This document shows, piece after piece, positions 35,624-43,998 of a stretch of 53,719 nt of DNA; the stretch's first letter is position 1, and each line of letters starts with the position of its first letter. This DNA is from UBA3006 sp031401235. GTDB taxonomy: Bacteria; Actinomycetota; Acidimicrobiia; Acidimicrobiales; Ilumatobacteraceae. The stretch is from positions 1-53,719 of the forward strand of contig JANNRJ010000026.1 in assembly GCA_031401235.1 (NCBI GenBank), given 5' to 3'. The notes beneath the pieces were generated by a model, which was not told the origin of the DNA, searched no databases, and worked only from the letters and a program-made list of their open reading frames with translations. The translations under genes were made by a program, and so were the position numbers.

Positions 35624-36590
35624 GTGAAACGCTGCTCTTCTTTTTAGCATCCACGAGCAGTATCCAAACTTGACCGATATCCATCGAAATCGGCAAACCG
35701 TCAACAAGATACGAAGTACCACCACTTGCTATCGGACGTGACCAAGTCGCTAAAAACCGCTGACCATTTCGCAAAATGACTGCAGAGCCGGCGCCAACTG
35801 ATCGGGCAAGTGGTGTCTTTCCGCCAAATCGATCACCTTGTTTTGAGTCGTTTTGTTCAACAAACTGAATCACAACAGTTCTGGCGATGACGGGCACTTT
35901 CGTCACATAGTCCTTTTGCACCCATCCGTCTACTGAAATTGCCCAGCCCTTTCGTGACCACACCCCGCCGATAATTGATGACGGCCAAGTCGCTTTGAAT
36001 GTCTTTGTTGTGATTCCACCGGCAGGCACTTCTCGAGTAAATGTCAAACCGATATCGCCCACGACTCCTAGACCTTTGGTTTTAGCGATCATGTCCGCCA
36101 GTTCGAGCATCTGATTGTGCGGCACTTCCTTTTTAAGATTGCGGTAAAAGTATTCACCTTTTTCAGTGGGCGACAAACTAACGGCATTGGAGTCTGCAAT
36201 TTGTTTGAGTAAAACATTATTTGCTCCACTGAACACAAACCCGGGAGCAGAAAATTGCTTCAGAATTTCTAGGTCTGAAATACGACCACTTCTCACCGGA
36301 CCGACCACTTTGGGAAATTTTCGATTGAACATAGCCGCCAGACGAGTCAAACCCCACTCAACTTGTTCGACATACACCAAATCGGCATCGACAAGTCCTG
36401 TGTGCGGTCGAGCAAGACCGGTATTGTCAAGTTTGACCATCACCACCGGTTTGCCGGCACCGCCGGGTAGTCCTGAAAGCGGACTGTCGCCTTCCTCGGC
36501 GTGGGCGATGCCTGGTGACAGCCCCGCGCTCAGTAAGCACACCGATAGTAACCATGCCAATAAAACCCGACTCTTGATTGAATAGTGCAT
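35616..36590 (-). CDS. Secreted DUF3048 (YerB-like) protein
   Basis: This is a 324-residue exported protein. Its signal peptide (LLAWLLSVCLLSAGLSPGIAHA) probably is cleaved before EEGDSP. The DUF3048 N-domain follows: PVVMVKLDNTGLARPHTGLVDADLV, VEWGLTRLAAMFNRKFP and VGPVRSGRISDLEIL; the C-domain has QFVEQNDSKQGDRF and ends with a beta-rich part. The family is widespread in Gram-positive envelopes without a known activity. Its ATG overlaps the stop of the upstream propeller gene (TAATG). Confidence 0.9.
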   Translation of the reverse strand: MHYSIKSRVLLAWLLSVCLLSAGLSPGIAHAEEGDSPLSGLPGGAGKPVVMVKLDNTGLARPHTGLVDADLVYVEQVEWGLTRLAAMFNRKFPKVVGPVRSGRISDLEILKQFSAPGFVFSGANNVLLKQIADSNAVSLSPTEKGEYFYRNLKKEVPHNQMLELADMIAKTKGLGVVGDIGLTFTREVPAGGITTKTFKATWPSSIIGGVWSRKGWAISVDGWVQKDYVTKVPVIARTVVIQFVEQNDSKQGDRFGGKTPLARSVGAGSAVILRNGQRFLATWSRPIASGGTSYLVDGLPISMDIGQVWILLVDAKKKSSVSLK

Positions 36591-37744
36591 TATCCCTTAA
36601 CCCAGATAGTGCGTCCCTTTACTTTTTTACATACAAGTTTTGTCTTTCCGACGGTCGTCCGACTTCCAGATTTAGCGCATGGTCCGCCGACTTTCGATTT
36701 TGTCGTCGTAACCGAGGTTGTCGGAGAGGTGTTTCCGATACTTCCACCGAGAGCGTCTTGCTTCAACTGGACCGCGGCAATTCCGGCTGGTCCGATTCCG
36801 AAATACATCAGCAATCGTCCAGCCGAGTCGAGAAATACTTCGGGATCGTTTCCGGCTGAATTCTCAAATCCATTGCCAAGACTTACAAGATCAAGTTTGT
36901 TTTCATCTGAAAATATCAACCCATCAGTTGATGTCGCATAGTAAATACCCATGCCGGTTGATTTATTGGCAGACTTAGAAGCATTGTCAAAGTAAAACAT
37001 TGTGAACGTACCGTCACTATGACGGACGATTGTTGGATGCTCGGCGCTTCTAGTAATATTCTGGGCACCTTCTCCAATTCGAATTCCCGATTCGGCCATC
37101 CACGTGAGGCCATCTGGCGATGTGGCACTAAATACTTTCCATGGATCAGGTCCGGTTCCTGGTCGCGGCAAATCACTGAAATAGGCGCGATACGTGCCGT
37201 TGGCCAATCGAACTACCCCTGGACTAGTAAGTCCACCGGTTACGCCAGCGAAATTCGACTTGCTCAAACACACCTCGGTTTGAACCGTAAATGTCAATCC
37301 ATCGGCTGAAGTCGAGCAACTGAATCCATCACTACTGGCGTTATACATGACCCAGGTTCCATTTACGAGCTTGATGACCCTTGGTTGCCCGCGGGTATTG
37401 GTACCGCCAAACGGATTGCCCTTGTACGTGAAGGTCTTTCCATCGGAGGACTCGGCCATTGCTGTTCCAAGATTTGTGGCAAACACAAAGACGCGAATAG
37501 TGCCATCGGAAAGCGCGACGGCAGTGACATCGGCGACCGGATTCGATGATCCGGGAAAGGTCGCAATTGACAATATGTTGGCACTCACCAGTGTCGCGGC
37601 GTACGGACCTTTTGGAACATTTTCACCCGCGTCGGCAGCCTTCACTTCATGCGCCAAAGGAAGTAACGCGACCGATAGTGCAAGACCAATGGGCATCCCT
37701 CGCCTAAACAGATTTGTCACATTAAATCCCTTCGACGACGGCAT
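36590..37744 (-). CDS. Secreted sialidase-like propeller with a C-terminal two-Cys motif
   Basis: From ATG 37744 the protein has 384 residues with a signal peptide (GLALSVALLPLAHEVKAADA). The body has repeated blades of the type SSDGKTFTYKGNPF, SADGLTFTVQ, SPDGLTWMAE and STDGLIFSDENK, like glycosidase or sialidase five-bladed propellers, with a Ser/Thr linker after it. The last 31 residues, CAKSGSRTTVGKTKLVCKK then KGRTIWVKG, match a motif in the secreted protein at 42809-43702. The enzymatic role is unknown. It forms an operon with the DUF3048 gene. Confidence 0.8.
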   Translation of the reverse strand: MPSSKGFNVTNLFRRGMPIGLALSVALLPLAHEVKAADAGENVPKGPYAATLVSANILSIATFPGSSNPVADVTAVALSDGTIRVFVFATNLGTAMAESSDGKTFTYKGNPFGGTNTRGQPRVIKLVNGTWVMYNASSDGFSCSTSADGLTFTVQTEVCLSKSNFAGVTGGLTSPGVVRLANGTYRAYFSDLPRPGTGPDPWKVFSATSPDGLTWMAESGIRIGEGAQNITRSAEHPTIVRHSDGTFTMFYFDNASKSANKSTGMGIYYATSTDGLIFSDENKLDLVSLGNGFENSAGNDPEVFLDSAGRLLMYFGIGPAGIAAVQLKQDALGGSIGNTSPTTSVTTTKSKVGGPCAKSGSRTTVGKTKLVCKKVKGRTIWVKG

Positions 37745-37804
37745 GGACGCACAGACTACCCAGTATCGAACGAGAAATACTGTCGCGTCTAGTCTCGAGT
37801 CAGT

Positions 37805-38485
37805 ATGACTAGCCAGCAACCAAGTTCGGAAAACAACATAAGTCTCGCCGATGCCTACTCCGTGGTTACTCCTGAAGACAATAAACGCTTGTATGCAAAA
37901 TGGGCGACCTCGTACGAGAAATCATTTGTTGAATCGAGTCGCTACCGATACCCGCGTGCAGTTGCCGAACACTTTGCCAGTGTCGTCCCGCCTAGTGTTG
38001 GAGAACGATTTATCGATGTCGGCTGCGGCACCGGAATAGTCGGAGCACGTCTTTCCTCCTTACGACCAACTTGTCGAATCGATGGCATCGATATCTCACC
38101 AGAAATGATTGGGCAAGCTCGCCAAAAACTGCGCCGCGATTCAACTCCGGTATATGCGAACTTCATTGAGGCTGATCTCACTCGGCCCCAACCAGCGACT
38201 CCACTGGAATATGACGCGATGCTTAGTGCTGGGACATTTACTCACGGACATCTTGGCCCAGAAGCAATTCAAGTTCTGCTATCACTTGTGCGAGTCGGTG
38301 GTTGGTTTGTAATTGGCGTAAACGCCGAGCACTTCGAGTTACACGGATTTGCCGATGTGCTGTCACAGGCAAACCTGAACGGTGACATCACCGCGCCTGA
38401 CTTTCACAAAATACAAGTGTATGAGGAAGGTAGCCCGCATTACGGCGACCAAGCAGTTATCGCCACATTCAGTCGCGCCAACTAG
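37805..38485 (+). CDS. Class I SAM-dependent methyltransferase
   Basis: This is a 226-residue Rossmann methyltransferase. It has LYAKWATSYEKSF ahead of the fold, motif I RFIDVGCGTGIVGARL, DGIDISPEMIGQARQKL after strand 2, and LSAGTFTHGHLGPEAI in the motif IV area. The substrate is unknown; the pattern is like small-molecule methyltransferases of the UbiE type. ATG 37805. It lies 23 bases before the ferredoxin gene on the same strand. Confidence 0.88.
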   Translation: MTSQQPSSENNISLADAYSVVTPEDNKRLYAKWATSYEKSFVESSRYRYPRAVAEHFASVVPPSVGERFIDVGCGTGIVGARLSSLRPTCRIDGIDISPEMIGQARQKLRRDSTPVYANFIEADLTRPQPATPLEYDAMLSAGTFTHGHLGPEAIQVLLSLVRVGGWFVIGVNAEHFELHGFADVLSQANLNGDITAPDFHKIQVYEEGSPHYGDQAVIATFSRAN

Positions 38486-38508
38486 AGTTCAGTCAAAGGA
38501 GATCACCG

Positions 38509-38904
38509 ATGTCTGGTGTCGCAATCATCACCGAAGCCTGCATCAACGTGAAGGATCGTGCCTGCGTTGATGTCTGTCCGGTGCAATGCATATACGAGTT
38601 TGATCCGGGAAAAAACGTGCTTGTCTCTGAAGCGGAAGCCGGAAGTGGAATAATCGAAAATAGCCACGCTCCAAATCCGGATTCAATTGCGATTTTTGGC
38701 GACACTGTTCTCTATGTCAATCTGGACGAATGCACATCGTGCACCGCTTGCTACCAGCCCGATGTTTGTCCCGTTGGAGCGATTTACTCGGAGGAACAAG
38801 TTCCCAATGGAACTTCAAATACAAAATACAATTCAGAAGACCCCAACAAAGGTCACGATCACACTTTTTTCATTCAGCTCAGTCGTGATGTTTTTGCAAA
38901 TTAG
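38509..38904 (+). CDS. Two-cluster ferredoxin with an inter-cluster insertion
   Basis: This is a 131-residue ferredoxin related to actinobacterial FdxA. The first site is C11-x7-C19-x3-C23-P-x2-C27, as in FdxA. The second is C75-x2-C78-x2-C81-x5-C87-P, where FdxA usually has x3 before the last Cys. Between the sites there are about 47 residues instead of roughly 10-15, with a Gly/Asp-rich insert (residues 32-66). ATG 38509 has an excellent AAAGGAGAT site. It is directly followed by the next gene (TAG then ATG). It likely serves as an electron donor for a P450 or reductase elsewhere. Confidence 0.88.
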   Translation: MSGVAIITEACINVKDRACVDVCPVQCIYEFDPGKNVLVSEAEAGSGIIENSHAPNPDSIAIFGDTVLYVNLDECTSCTACYQPDVCPVGAIYSEEQVPNGTSNTKYNSEDPNKGHDHTFFIQLSRDVFAN

Positions 38905-39213
38905 ATGAGTATTCCAGCCCCACTTACCGTCACCGATGCCGTTGCCTACCTGCGCACGCAGGGTTACACCGATGACATCGAATTGATAGGCACGAACTTT
39001 GTGTCAAGCCGTACAAGCCTTTCCTACGCCCTCGCCAACGTGATTGTCGATCACACATTCCGTTTCGAGGGCGACAGCGACCCCGGCGATGAGGCGATTG
39101 TCCTTGGGTTGCGCTATCCCGAGACCGACATCCGGGCCACACTCGTGTCGGCCTATGGCCGTGACGCAGATCCGGCTACGGCAGAATTCTTTCGCCGACT
39201 ACGCAATTCTTGA
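38905..39213 (+). CDS. Small conserved protein (often misnamed PRPP synthetase)
   Basis: This is a 102-residue protein. The pattern with VDAVAYLRTQGYTDD-like start, then HTFRFEGDSDPGDEAIVLGL and ATLVSAYGRDAD resembles a small family I know mainly from Bacteroidetes, which databases often label phosphoribosylpyrophosphate synthetase without evidence; its function is unknown. It abuts the ferredoxin gene with no gap. Its base composition is visibly more GC-rich than the ferredoxin, which may mean transfer. Confidence 0.7.
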   Translation: MSIPAPLTVTDAVAYLRTQGYTDDIELIGTNFVSSRTSLSYALANVIVDHTFRFEGDSDPGDEAIVLGLRYPETDIRATLVSAYGRDADPATAEFFRRLRNS

Positions 39214-39220
39214 GTCGTCG

Positions 39221-40378
39221 TTATTGACCTTTTGACCACGACCAGGCATAGTTCTGATCTGAAATAGTTCGACCAGCTTCGGCAATTGCAAGTGGCTTAA
39301 ACGTATCGAGCATTACCGCAAGTTCATCCGTGCTGTTCTTGTCAATGCTCGATTCATAACTTCCCGGCTGCGGTCCGTGTACAAACCCAGCCGGATGAAA
39401 CGAAATTGAGCCGACCCCGACCCCAGAGCCGACTCGGCTGGCAAAATTACCGGCCGAATAGAAAAGAACTTCATCGCTGTCACTGTTGGAGTGATAATAC
39501 GGAACCTTCACCGCTTCAGAATCAAAATCCAATGGGCGGGGAACAAATGAACACACCACAAATCCATCTCCTTCAAAAGTTTGATGTACTGGTGGTGGTT
39601 GATGTATTCGTCCAACAATTGGCTCAAAGTCGTGAATGCTCAGTGCCCACGGATACAGCGACCCATCCCAACCTTCGACATCAAACGGATGATTTCGATA
39701 GATGTGTCTACTTATTCCATGGAGATGTCGAACCATAACCGCAACATTCTCGCCATCGATTGTAAGAGGAGTATCTGGTGCTCGCAGATCACGCTCGCTG
39801 TACGGCGACCCTTCCAGAAATTGACCACCTTTGGACAAGTACCGTTGTGGAGTTCGAACATGTCCGCGAGATTCGATGAACAGTAAACCCAACTTGTTGT
39901 CCGGGCACCAGCGAAGGGTTGTTCCCTTAGGGATGACGACGTAATCACCTTCACGTACTGGCATAGAACCGAAAATGGTCTCGAGTATTCCCGTTCCACT
40001 GTGAACATAAACCAATTCATCACACGAGGCATTCCTGTACAGACTCGAATTGTCATCAGTTTCAGCCCACGACAAGGAGACATCAGCATTTCCTAGCAAT
40101 ACATGACGATCTATCGCCACATCGACTACCGCCGTCAACAAACCGGTGCGTAAATGTCGGGGCGCAAGAGGTTTGTCAAGATGCAACTCGGGCATGCTTA
40201 TCTCCACCGATTCAATTCCGACTAATGCCGAAGGCGAATGTCGGTGATAGAGCAATGCCGATCCCGCTGAGAATCCATCTTGGCCAAACAGCTCCTCCAC
40301 AAGTCGCGACCCATCAGCATGACGATGGACTACATGACGCTTATGGGGGATGTTTCCAACCCTGCGGTAATGCGGCAT
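39221..40378 (-). CDS. hmgA: Homogentisate 1,2-dioxygenase
   Basis: This iron enzyme opens the ring of homogentisate to maleylacetoacetate. The 385-residue cupin-fold protein has GTGILETIFGSMPVREGDYV in the N-terminal cupin, then the metal-site region PPPVHQTFEGDGF, VPYYHSNSDSDEVLFYS and FHPAGFVHGPQPGSYE, with the ligand His, Glu and His. ATG 40378 has AAGGAGG eight bases upstream. It is last in the hpd-fahA-hmgA operon for tyrosine catabolism. Confidence 0.94.
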   Translation of the reverse strand: MPHYRRVGNIPHKRHVVHRHADGSRLVEELFGQDGFSAGSALLYHRHSPSALVGIESVEISMPELHLDKPLAPRHLRTGLLTAVVDVAIDRHVLLGNADVSLSWAETDDNSSLYRNASCDELVYVHSGTGILETIFGSMPVREGDYVVIPKGTTLRWCPDNKLGLLFIESRGHVRTPQRYLSKGGQFLEGSPYSERDLRAPDTPLTIDGENVAVMVRHLHGISRHIYRNHPFDVEGWDGSLYPWALSIHDFEPIVGRIHQPPPVHQTFEGDGFVVCSFVPRPLDFDSEAVKVPYYHSNSDSDEVLFYSAGNFASRVGSGVGVGSISFHPAGFVHGPQPGSYESSIDKNSTDELAVMLDTFKPLAIAEAGRTISDQNYAWSWSKGQ

Positions 40379-40379
40379 T

Positions 40380-41648
40380 TCAGTTTCCTCCTTCTCCGAC
40401 GATCAACCCACTTACGGAGCCAAGTCCAATTCGAGTATTCGGATTTGAACCGGCCCATCCACGCAGTGTTATTCGATCGCCATCTTCTAGAAAACTGCGA
40501 GTGGTTCCATCTGGCATCGAGATTGGCCGTGTCCCCCGCCAACTCAATTCAATGAAACTTCCTTCGCTTCCAGGTGTGGGGCCGGATACGGTGCCCGAAG
40601 CGATGAGATCGCCCACCCGTGTGGTTGCTCCATTAGCCACGACATGGGCTAATTGTTGGGCAAAGGTCCAATACATATCCCCGAAATTATTGCTTGAAAT
40701 TACTTTCGGTTCGATCCCGTTTTCACGCATTGCACGTGATTCGATCAAAATTTCAAGCCACAAATCAAGTCCACTTTGCGGTGTACCTCGTAGGTACGCA
40801 GCGGGCTCTGGTTCCTGAGGCGGTGAATCCACTCGGAAGGGCGCGAGAGCCTCGAACGTAACAATCCAACTAGACATCGAAGTGGCAAAACTCTTGCCTA
40901 AGAAGGGACCAAGTGGTTGATATTCAAAGGCCTGAATATCCCGGGCTGACCAATCATTGACCAAACAAATTCCAAACAGGTATTCTTCGGCATTCGCCGC
41001 CGTGACCTCATCGACCTGCCTGATCTCGCGACCAACGATGGCCCCAACTTCCAGTTCTATATCGAGTGAACGAGTCGGACCGAATACCGGCTGTCCTTCT
41101 TCAAGACGAACTCCCCCTGGTCGGCGAATATCGCTGCCGTCTACGACAATTGTTCCTGCTCGGCCGTGATATCCGACCGGAATATGTCGCCAATTCGGCA
41201 ACAATGCTTCGCCATCAGGACGGAATAATCGCCCCAAGTTGGTGGCGTGATGAATCGATGAATAGAAGTCCACATAATCACCAATTGCCACTGGTAGTTG
41301 CATTTCAAGTTTAGAAATCTCCACGGCGTGAGATCCAAGAATCGCCGAAAACTCATTCGTCAAGATTTCCTTCTGCAGGGTCTTGCGAACATGGCTCCAT
41401 GCCGCCGGTCCCAGGGAGATGAATGAATTTAAACTGTCTTGGGCAAATGCGTTAACTAGGACCGATCGCTCAAAAATTTTCGAATCAAAAAAACCAACAT
41501 TTGCAAGCGAACGCAAATTAAGCGCATGATTCCCGAGTGCCACCCAGGCGTGAGGTGAATTACTTCCGTGCCGAGCGATTCCAAAGGGAAGGTTGTTGAC
41601 AGTAAATGGAGAACCAATCGGAATGGCAAGCAATTGTTGCTCGTTCAC
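40380..41648 (-). CDS. fahA: Fumarylacetoacetase
   Basis: The enzyme hydrolyses fumarylacetoacetate to fumarate and acetoacetate. The 422-residue protein has the N-terminal SH3-like part (PFTVNNLPFGIARHG), and the catalytic domain with DYVDFYSSIHHATNLGRLFRP, PVGYHGRAGTIVVDG, DIELEVGAIVG (metal Glu pair) and LVNDWSARDIQAFEYQPLGPF. Length is normal. Its GTG start overlaps the hpd stop by 4 bases (GTGA). The maleylacetoacetate isomerase expected between HmgA and FahA is not in the window. Confidence 0.94.
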   Translation of the reverse strand: MNEQQLLAIPIGSPFTVNNLPFGIARHGSNSPHAWVALGNHALNLRSLANVGFFDSKIFERSVLVNAFAQDSLNSFISLGPAAWSHVRKTLQKEILTNEFSAILGSHAVEISKLEMQLPVAIGDYVDFYSSIHHATNLGRLFRPDGEALLPNWRHIPVGYHGRAGTIVVDGSDIRRPGGVRLEEGQPVFGPTRSLDIELEVGAIVGREIRQVDEVTAANAEEYLFGICLVNDWSARDIQAFEYQPLGPFLGKSFATSMSSWIVTFEALAPFRVDSPPQEPEPAAYLRGTPQSGLDLWLEILIESRAMRENGIEPKVISSNNFGDMYWTFAQQLAHVVANGATTRVGDLIASGTVSGPTPGSEGSFIELSWRGTRPISMPDGTTRSFLEDGDRITLRGWAGSNPNTRIGLGSVSGLIVGEGGN

Positions 41649-42763
41649 AAATTGCCGCGACGTGCTTGCTCTCGTTCAATTGACTCAAAGAGTGCCTTAA
41701 AGTTTCCTTCCCCAAATCCGCTGGCTCCCCCTCGCTGAATAATCTCGGCGAATACCGTTGGTCGGTCTTGCAGAGGTTCGGTAAAGAGTTGCAACAGATA
41801 ACCATCTGGTTCATGATCGACGAGAATTCCTAATTTCTGCAATTCGTCCCACGGCAAATCAAGAAACCCGAGACGAATTCGTACATCGTCAAAATATGCC
41901 GCATTTGCTTCCAAAAACCGCACACCGCGGTCGCGAAGACTTGCAATCGCCGTGATGATGTCACTCGTTCGAAACGCAATGTGTTGGACACCCGGACCCC
42001 CATATGAGTCGAGATACTCCTGAATTTGACTGCGCTTGAGACCTTCGGCTGGCTCATTTAGCGGCATCACAACGTTGCTGCGATTCCATACAACAGTTGA
42101 ACGCAGCGCTGAATACTCGGTTGATATCTGGGCCTCGTCAAAGTGGCGCAATTGCGAAAACCCCATCACGTCTTCGTAAAACGCCACCCATTCATCGAGT
42201 CGCCCACGCTCAACATTTCCGACAACATGATCTACCGCTTCCAAGCCAACATGTGGACCCACTGGTGCCGGTGGCAGTCCATCGCGCGAGTATCCCGGAC
42301 AGTAATAACCGCGATACTCACTTCGATCAACAAATGTGTGTTTGGTCTCGCCATAGGTTCCGACCGCTGAAAGCCGAAGTGTTCCAAATTCATCGCTCAA
42401 CTCATAGGGTTCTCGCACCGATCGCGCACCTCGCGCCACTGCGGCTTCGAAAACTGCTGTGGCATCATCAACCACAAACGCCAGATCGTGTACCCCGTCG
42501 CCATGTTGGCGCACATGATTCCAAATCTCGGAGGTCGGCGAAAGTCCAGCAGTAACCACCAGACGAATCGAACCCTGTTCCAATAGATACGACGCAAAGT
42601 CAGATTGACCAGTTTCTGGTCCGGCGTAGGCAGAAACATGAAAGCCAAACGAAGCACAAAGAAATCCAGCCGTCGCTCTTGCGTTACCGACCCAGAACTC
42701 GATTGAATCCCAACCACGCAGGCGCGCCGCCGGAGTCGTTGTGATGTTGTCCGTCATTGTCAT
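41645..42763 (-). CDS. hpd: 4-Hydroxyphenylpyruvate dioxygenase
   Basis: Hpd converts 4-hydroxyphenylpyruvate to homogentisate using iron and O2. The 372-residue two-VOC-domain protein has the three iron ligands in the expected places: His in GLEAVDHVVGNV, His in PGVQHIAFRTSDI and Glu in RPTVFAEIIQRGG. The end, FGEGNFKALFESIEREQARRG, is typical. It is first in the tyrosine catabolic operon; a G-rich ribosome site precedes ATG 42763 and an in-frame ATG follows at 42757. Confidence 0.95.
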   Translation of the reverse strand: MTMTDNITTTPAARLRGWDSIEFWVGNARATAGFLCASFGFHVSAYAGPETGQSDFASYLLEQGSIRLVVTAGLSPTSEIWNHVRQHGDGVHDLAFVVDDATAVFEAAVARGARSVREPYELSDEFGTLRLSAVGTYGETKHTFVDRSEYRGYYCPGYSRDGLPPAPVGPHVGLEAVDHVVGNVERGRLDEWVAFYEDVMGFSQLRHFDEAQISTEYSALRSTVVWNRSNVVMPLNEPAEGLKRSQIQEYLDSYGGPGVQHIAFRTSDIITAIASLRDRGVRFLEANAAYFDDVRIRLGFLDLPWDELQKLGILVDHEPDGYLLQLFTEPLQDRPTVFAEIIQRGGASGFGEGNFKALFESIEREQARRGNL

Positions 42764-42808
42764 TGTCGATCACCCCCACCACAGACTAGGCACGCACCAC
42801 ATCCCTAT

Positions 42809-43702
42809 CTAGCTACAGAAGTCGCTGGTTTTGCCACTAGTTCCATCCCGCGACGGCAGATTTCGCACAGTCACTGCACTTTGGGCATCGAGAAGGTCGA
42901 ACCAACAAATCGCGTGCCAAATCAGTTCTTTGCCACCGGGGTGTTGGGCCGCCCACGCCGAGTCCGACGAGATCTTATTGAAACTTCGCATGTCGTAAAC
43001 ACCAAAATCAATGAAAACATTCTTGTTCGGTTTGGTGAGCCCGACTTCAATTGCCACCTTCTCCCCCTCTGTGATCACGACCGAAGGATTGAAATTAGTA
43101 GTTACGGATGATTCGCTCGCAGCAGGCAACATGTTTGCAAGAGCCTGAAACTTTGCGCTCAGTGTCAGCAGATGGTCGAAGCGATACATAATCCCGCAGG
43201 AACTGATCACGTCGAATGCGTATTGGATTTCACCGTTTTCTAAATATCGAGAGCCACGCACGGCCATCCCGGTAAGAGGCGCTACCACCTCAATGGTCTG
43301 GTCTGGATTGTTGTCAAAGGCGAATCCACCGTGAGCTTTGTAATCTCCCCCTCGAGATTGACCCGGGTAGAGAATCGATGTCACTTTCGCGAGGTCAACC
43401 GGTGACAAGATTTTCAGCGGATTGGCGCAAGCCGGTGGAGTCGCTGATGGGCTCCAGCCGTTGTCAACTTGTCGCCACGTGACCGTGTTGGAGTTGGCGT
43501 TAGCTCCGGAGACCGTCACCCATTTGAGGGACTTACCCTGTTTTTTGCACACCAACTTTTTGCCGGCAACTTTTACCGTTGCACCGACCTTGGTGCACTT
43601 CGTACCTTCTTTATTGGCGGCCTGAACTGGCGCTCCGAGCGCCACCAAAGTAGTGAGCACGATCAACAACGCAACGATTTGTTTCGTTGTGCGGCTCCTC
43701 AA
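42809..43702 (-). CDS. Secreted protein with a two-Cys motif and an M23-like domain
   Basis: This is a 297-residue exported protein. Signal peptide ends near VALGAPVQAAN. Next comes a short motif CTKVGATVKVAGKKLVCKK with a Trp ten residues on, the same pattern as the C-terminus of the protein at 36590. The rest has KAHGGFAFDNNP, VVAPLTGMAVRGSRY, and MYRFDHLLTLS, reminiscent of LytM/M23 peptidases (the HxxxD, beta-roll and HL parts), but with unusual spacing, so it may be inactive. The start seems to be TTG 43702, required to keep the charged signal N-region. The 33-residue gene lies 5 bases upstream. Confidence 0.75.
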   Translation of the reverse strand: MRSRTTKQIVALLIVLTTLVALGAPVQAANKEGTKCTKVGATVKVAGKKLVCKKQGKSLKWVTVSGANANSNTVTWRQVDNGWSPSATPPACANPLKILSPVDLAKVTSILYPGQSRGGDYKAHGGFAFDNNPDQTIEVVAPLTGMAVRGSRYLENGEIQYAFDVISSCGIMYRFDHLLTLSAKFQALANMLPAASESSVTTNFNPSVVITEGEKVAIEVGLTKPNKNVFIDFGVYDMRSFNKISSDSAWAAQHPGGKELIWHAICWFDLLDAQSAVTVRNLPSRDGTSGKTSDFCS

Positions 43703-43707
43703 TCTGA

Positions 43708-43809
43708 TTAACCCTTCTTCTTCTCCTGCTTCTTGAGGCGCTTCTCCTTGAGTGTCAATTTCGGTGCCTTCTTCTGATTTGGATTGTTTTTTTGCTCTTT
43801 GTTTGCCAT
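43708..43809 (-). CDS. 33-residue lysine-rich small protein
   Basis: ATG 43809 begins MANKEQKNNPNQKK and ends LKKQEKKKG; 14 of the 33 residues are Lys or Arg. A GGAG site is seven bases upstream, and a promoter-like pair lies at 43835-43864. The stop is five bases before the start of the secreted M23-like gene, so it is probably the first gene of a two-gene operon. It has no hydrophobic segment; a nucleic-acid or ribosome-associated role is possible, but is only inference from charge. Confidence 0.7.
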   Translation of the reverse strand: MANKEQKNNPNQKKAPKLTLKEKRLKKQEKKKG

Positions 43810-43834
43810 GTTCGCTCCGTTTCGATTTCGTCGA

Positions 43835-43864
43835 ATTATTTCATTTGTTTACAACTTGTGACAA
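43835..43864 (-). promoter_or_regulatory. Promoter candidate for the 33-residue gene
   Basis: On the minus strand TTGTCA (43864-43859) and AATAAT (43840-43835) are separated by 18 bases, a good match to a vegetative promoter, and the ATG is 26 bases after the -10. On the other strand TATAGT at 43933-43938 may serve the gene at 43999. Confidence 0.45.
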
Positions 43865-43998
43865 TAGTCGCTCTTTGTTCGGCAATTCCTATCGCGGCCA
43901 CGCGTCCAAATAGCGCATTCGCATAATAGGTGTATAGTCGAAATCGGACGAGGATTAAGTCTCTAAGTGGAACCAATTCACTAAAAGGGGGTCCCGAT

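Noticed and set aside
42764..42808. Possible terminator between the secreted protein gene and hpd
   Set aside because: The 45 bases hold no stem of useful length and no T-run; hpd may be read through from upstream or have its own promoter within the preceding gene.
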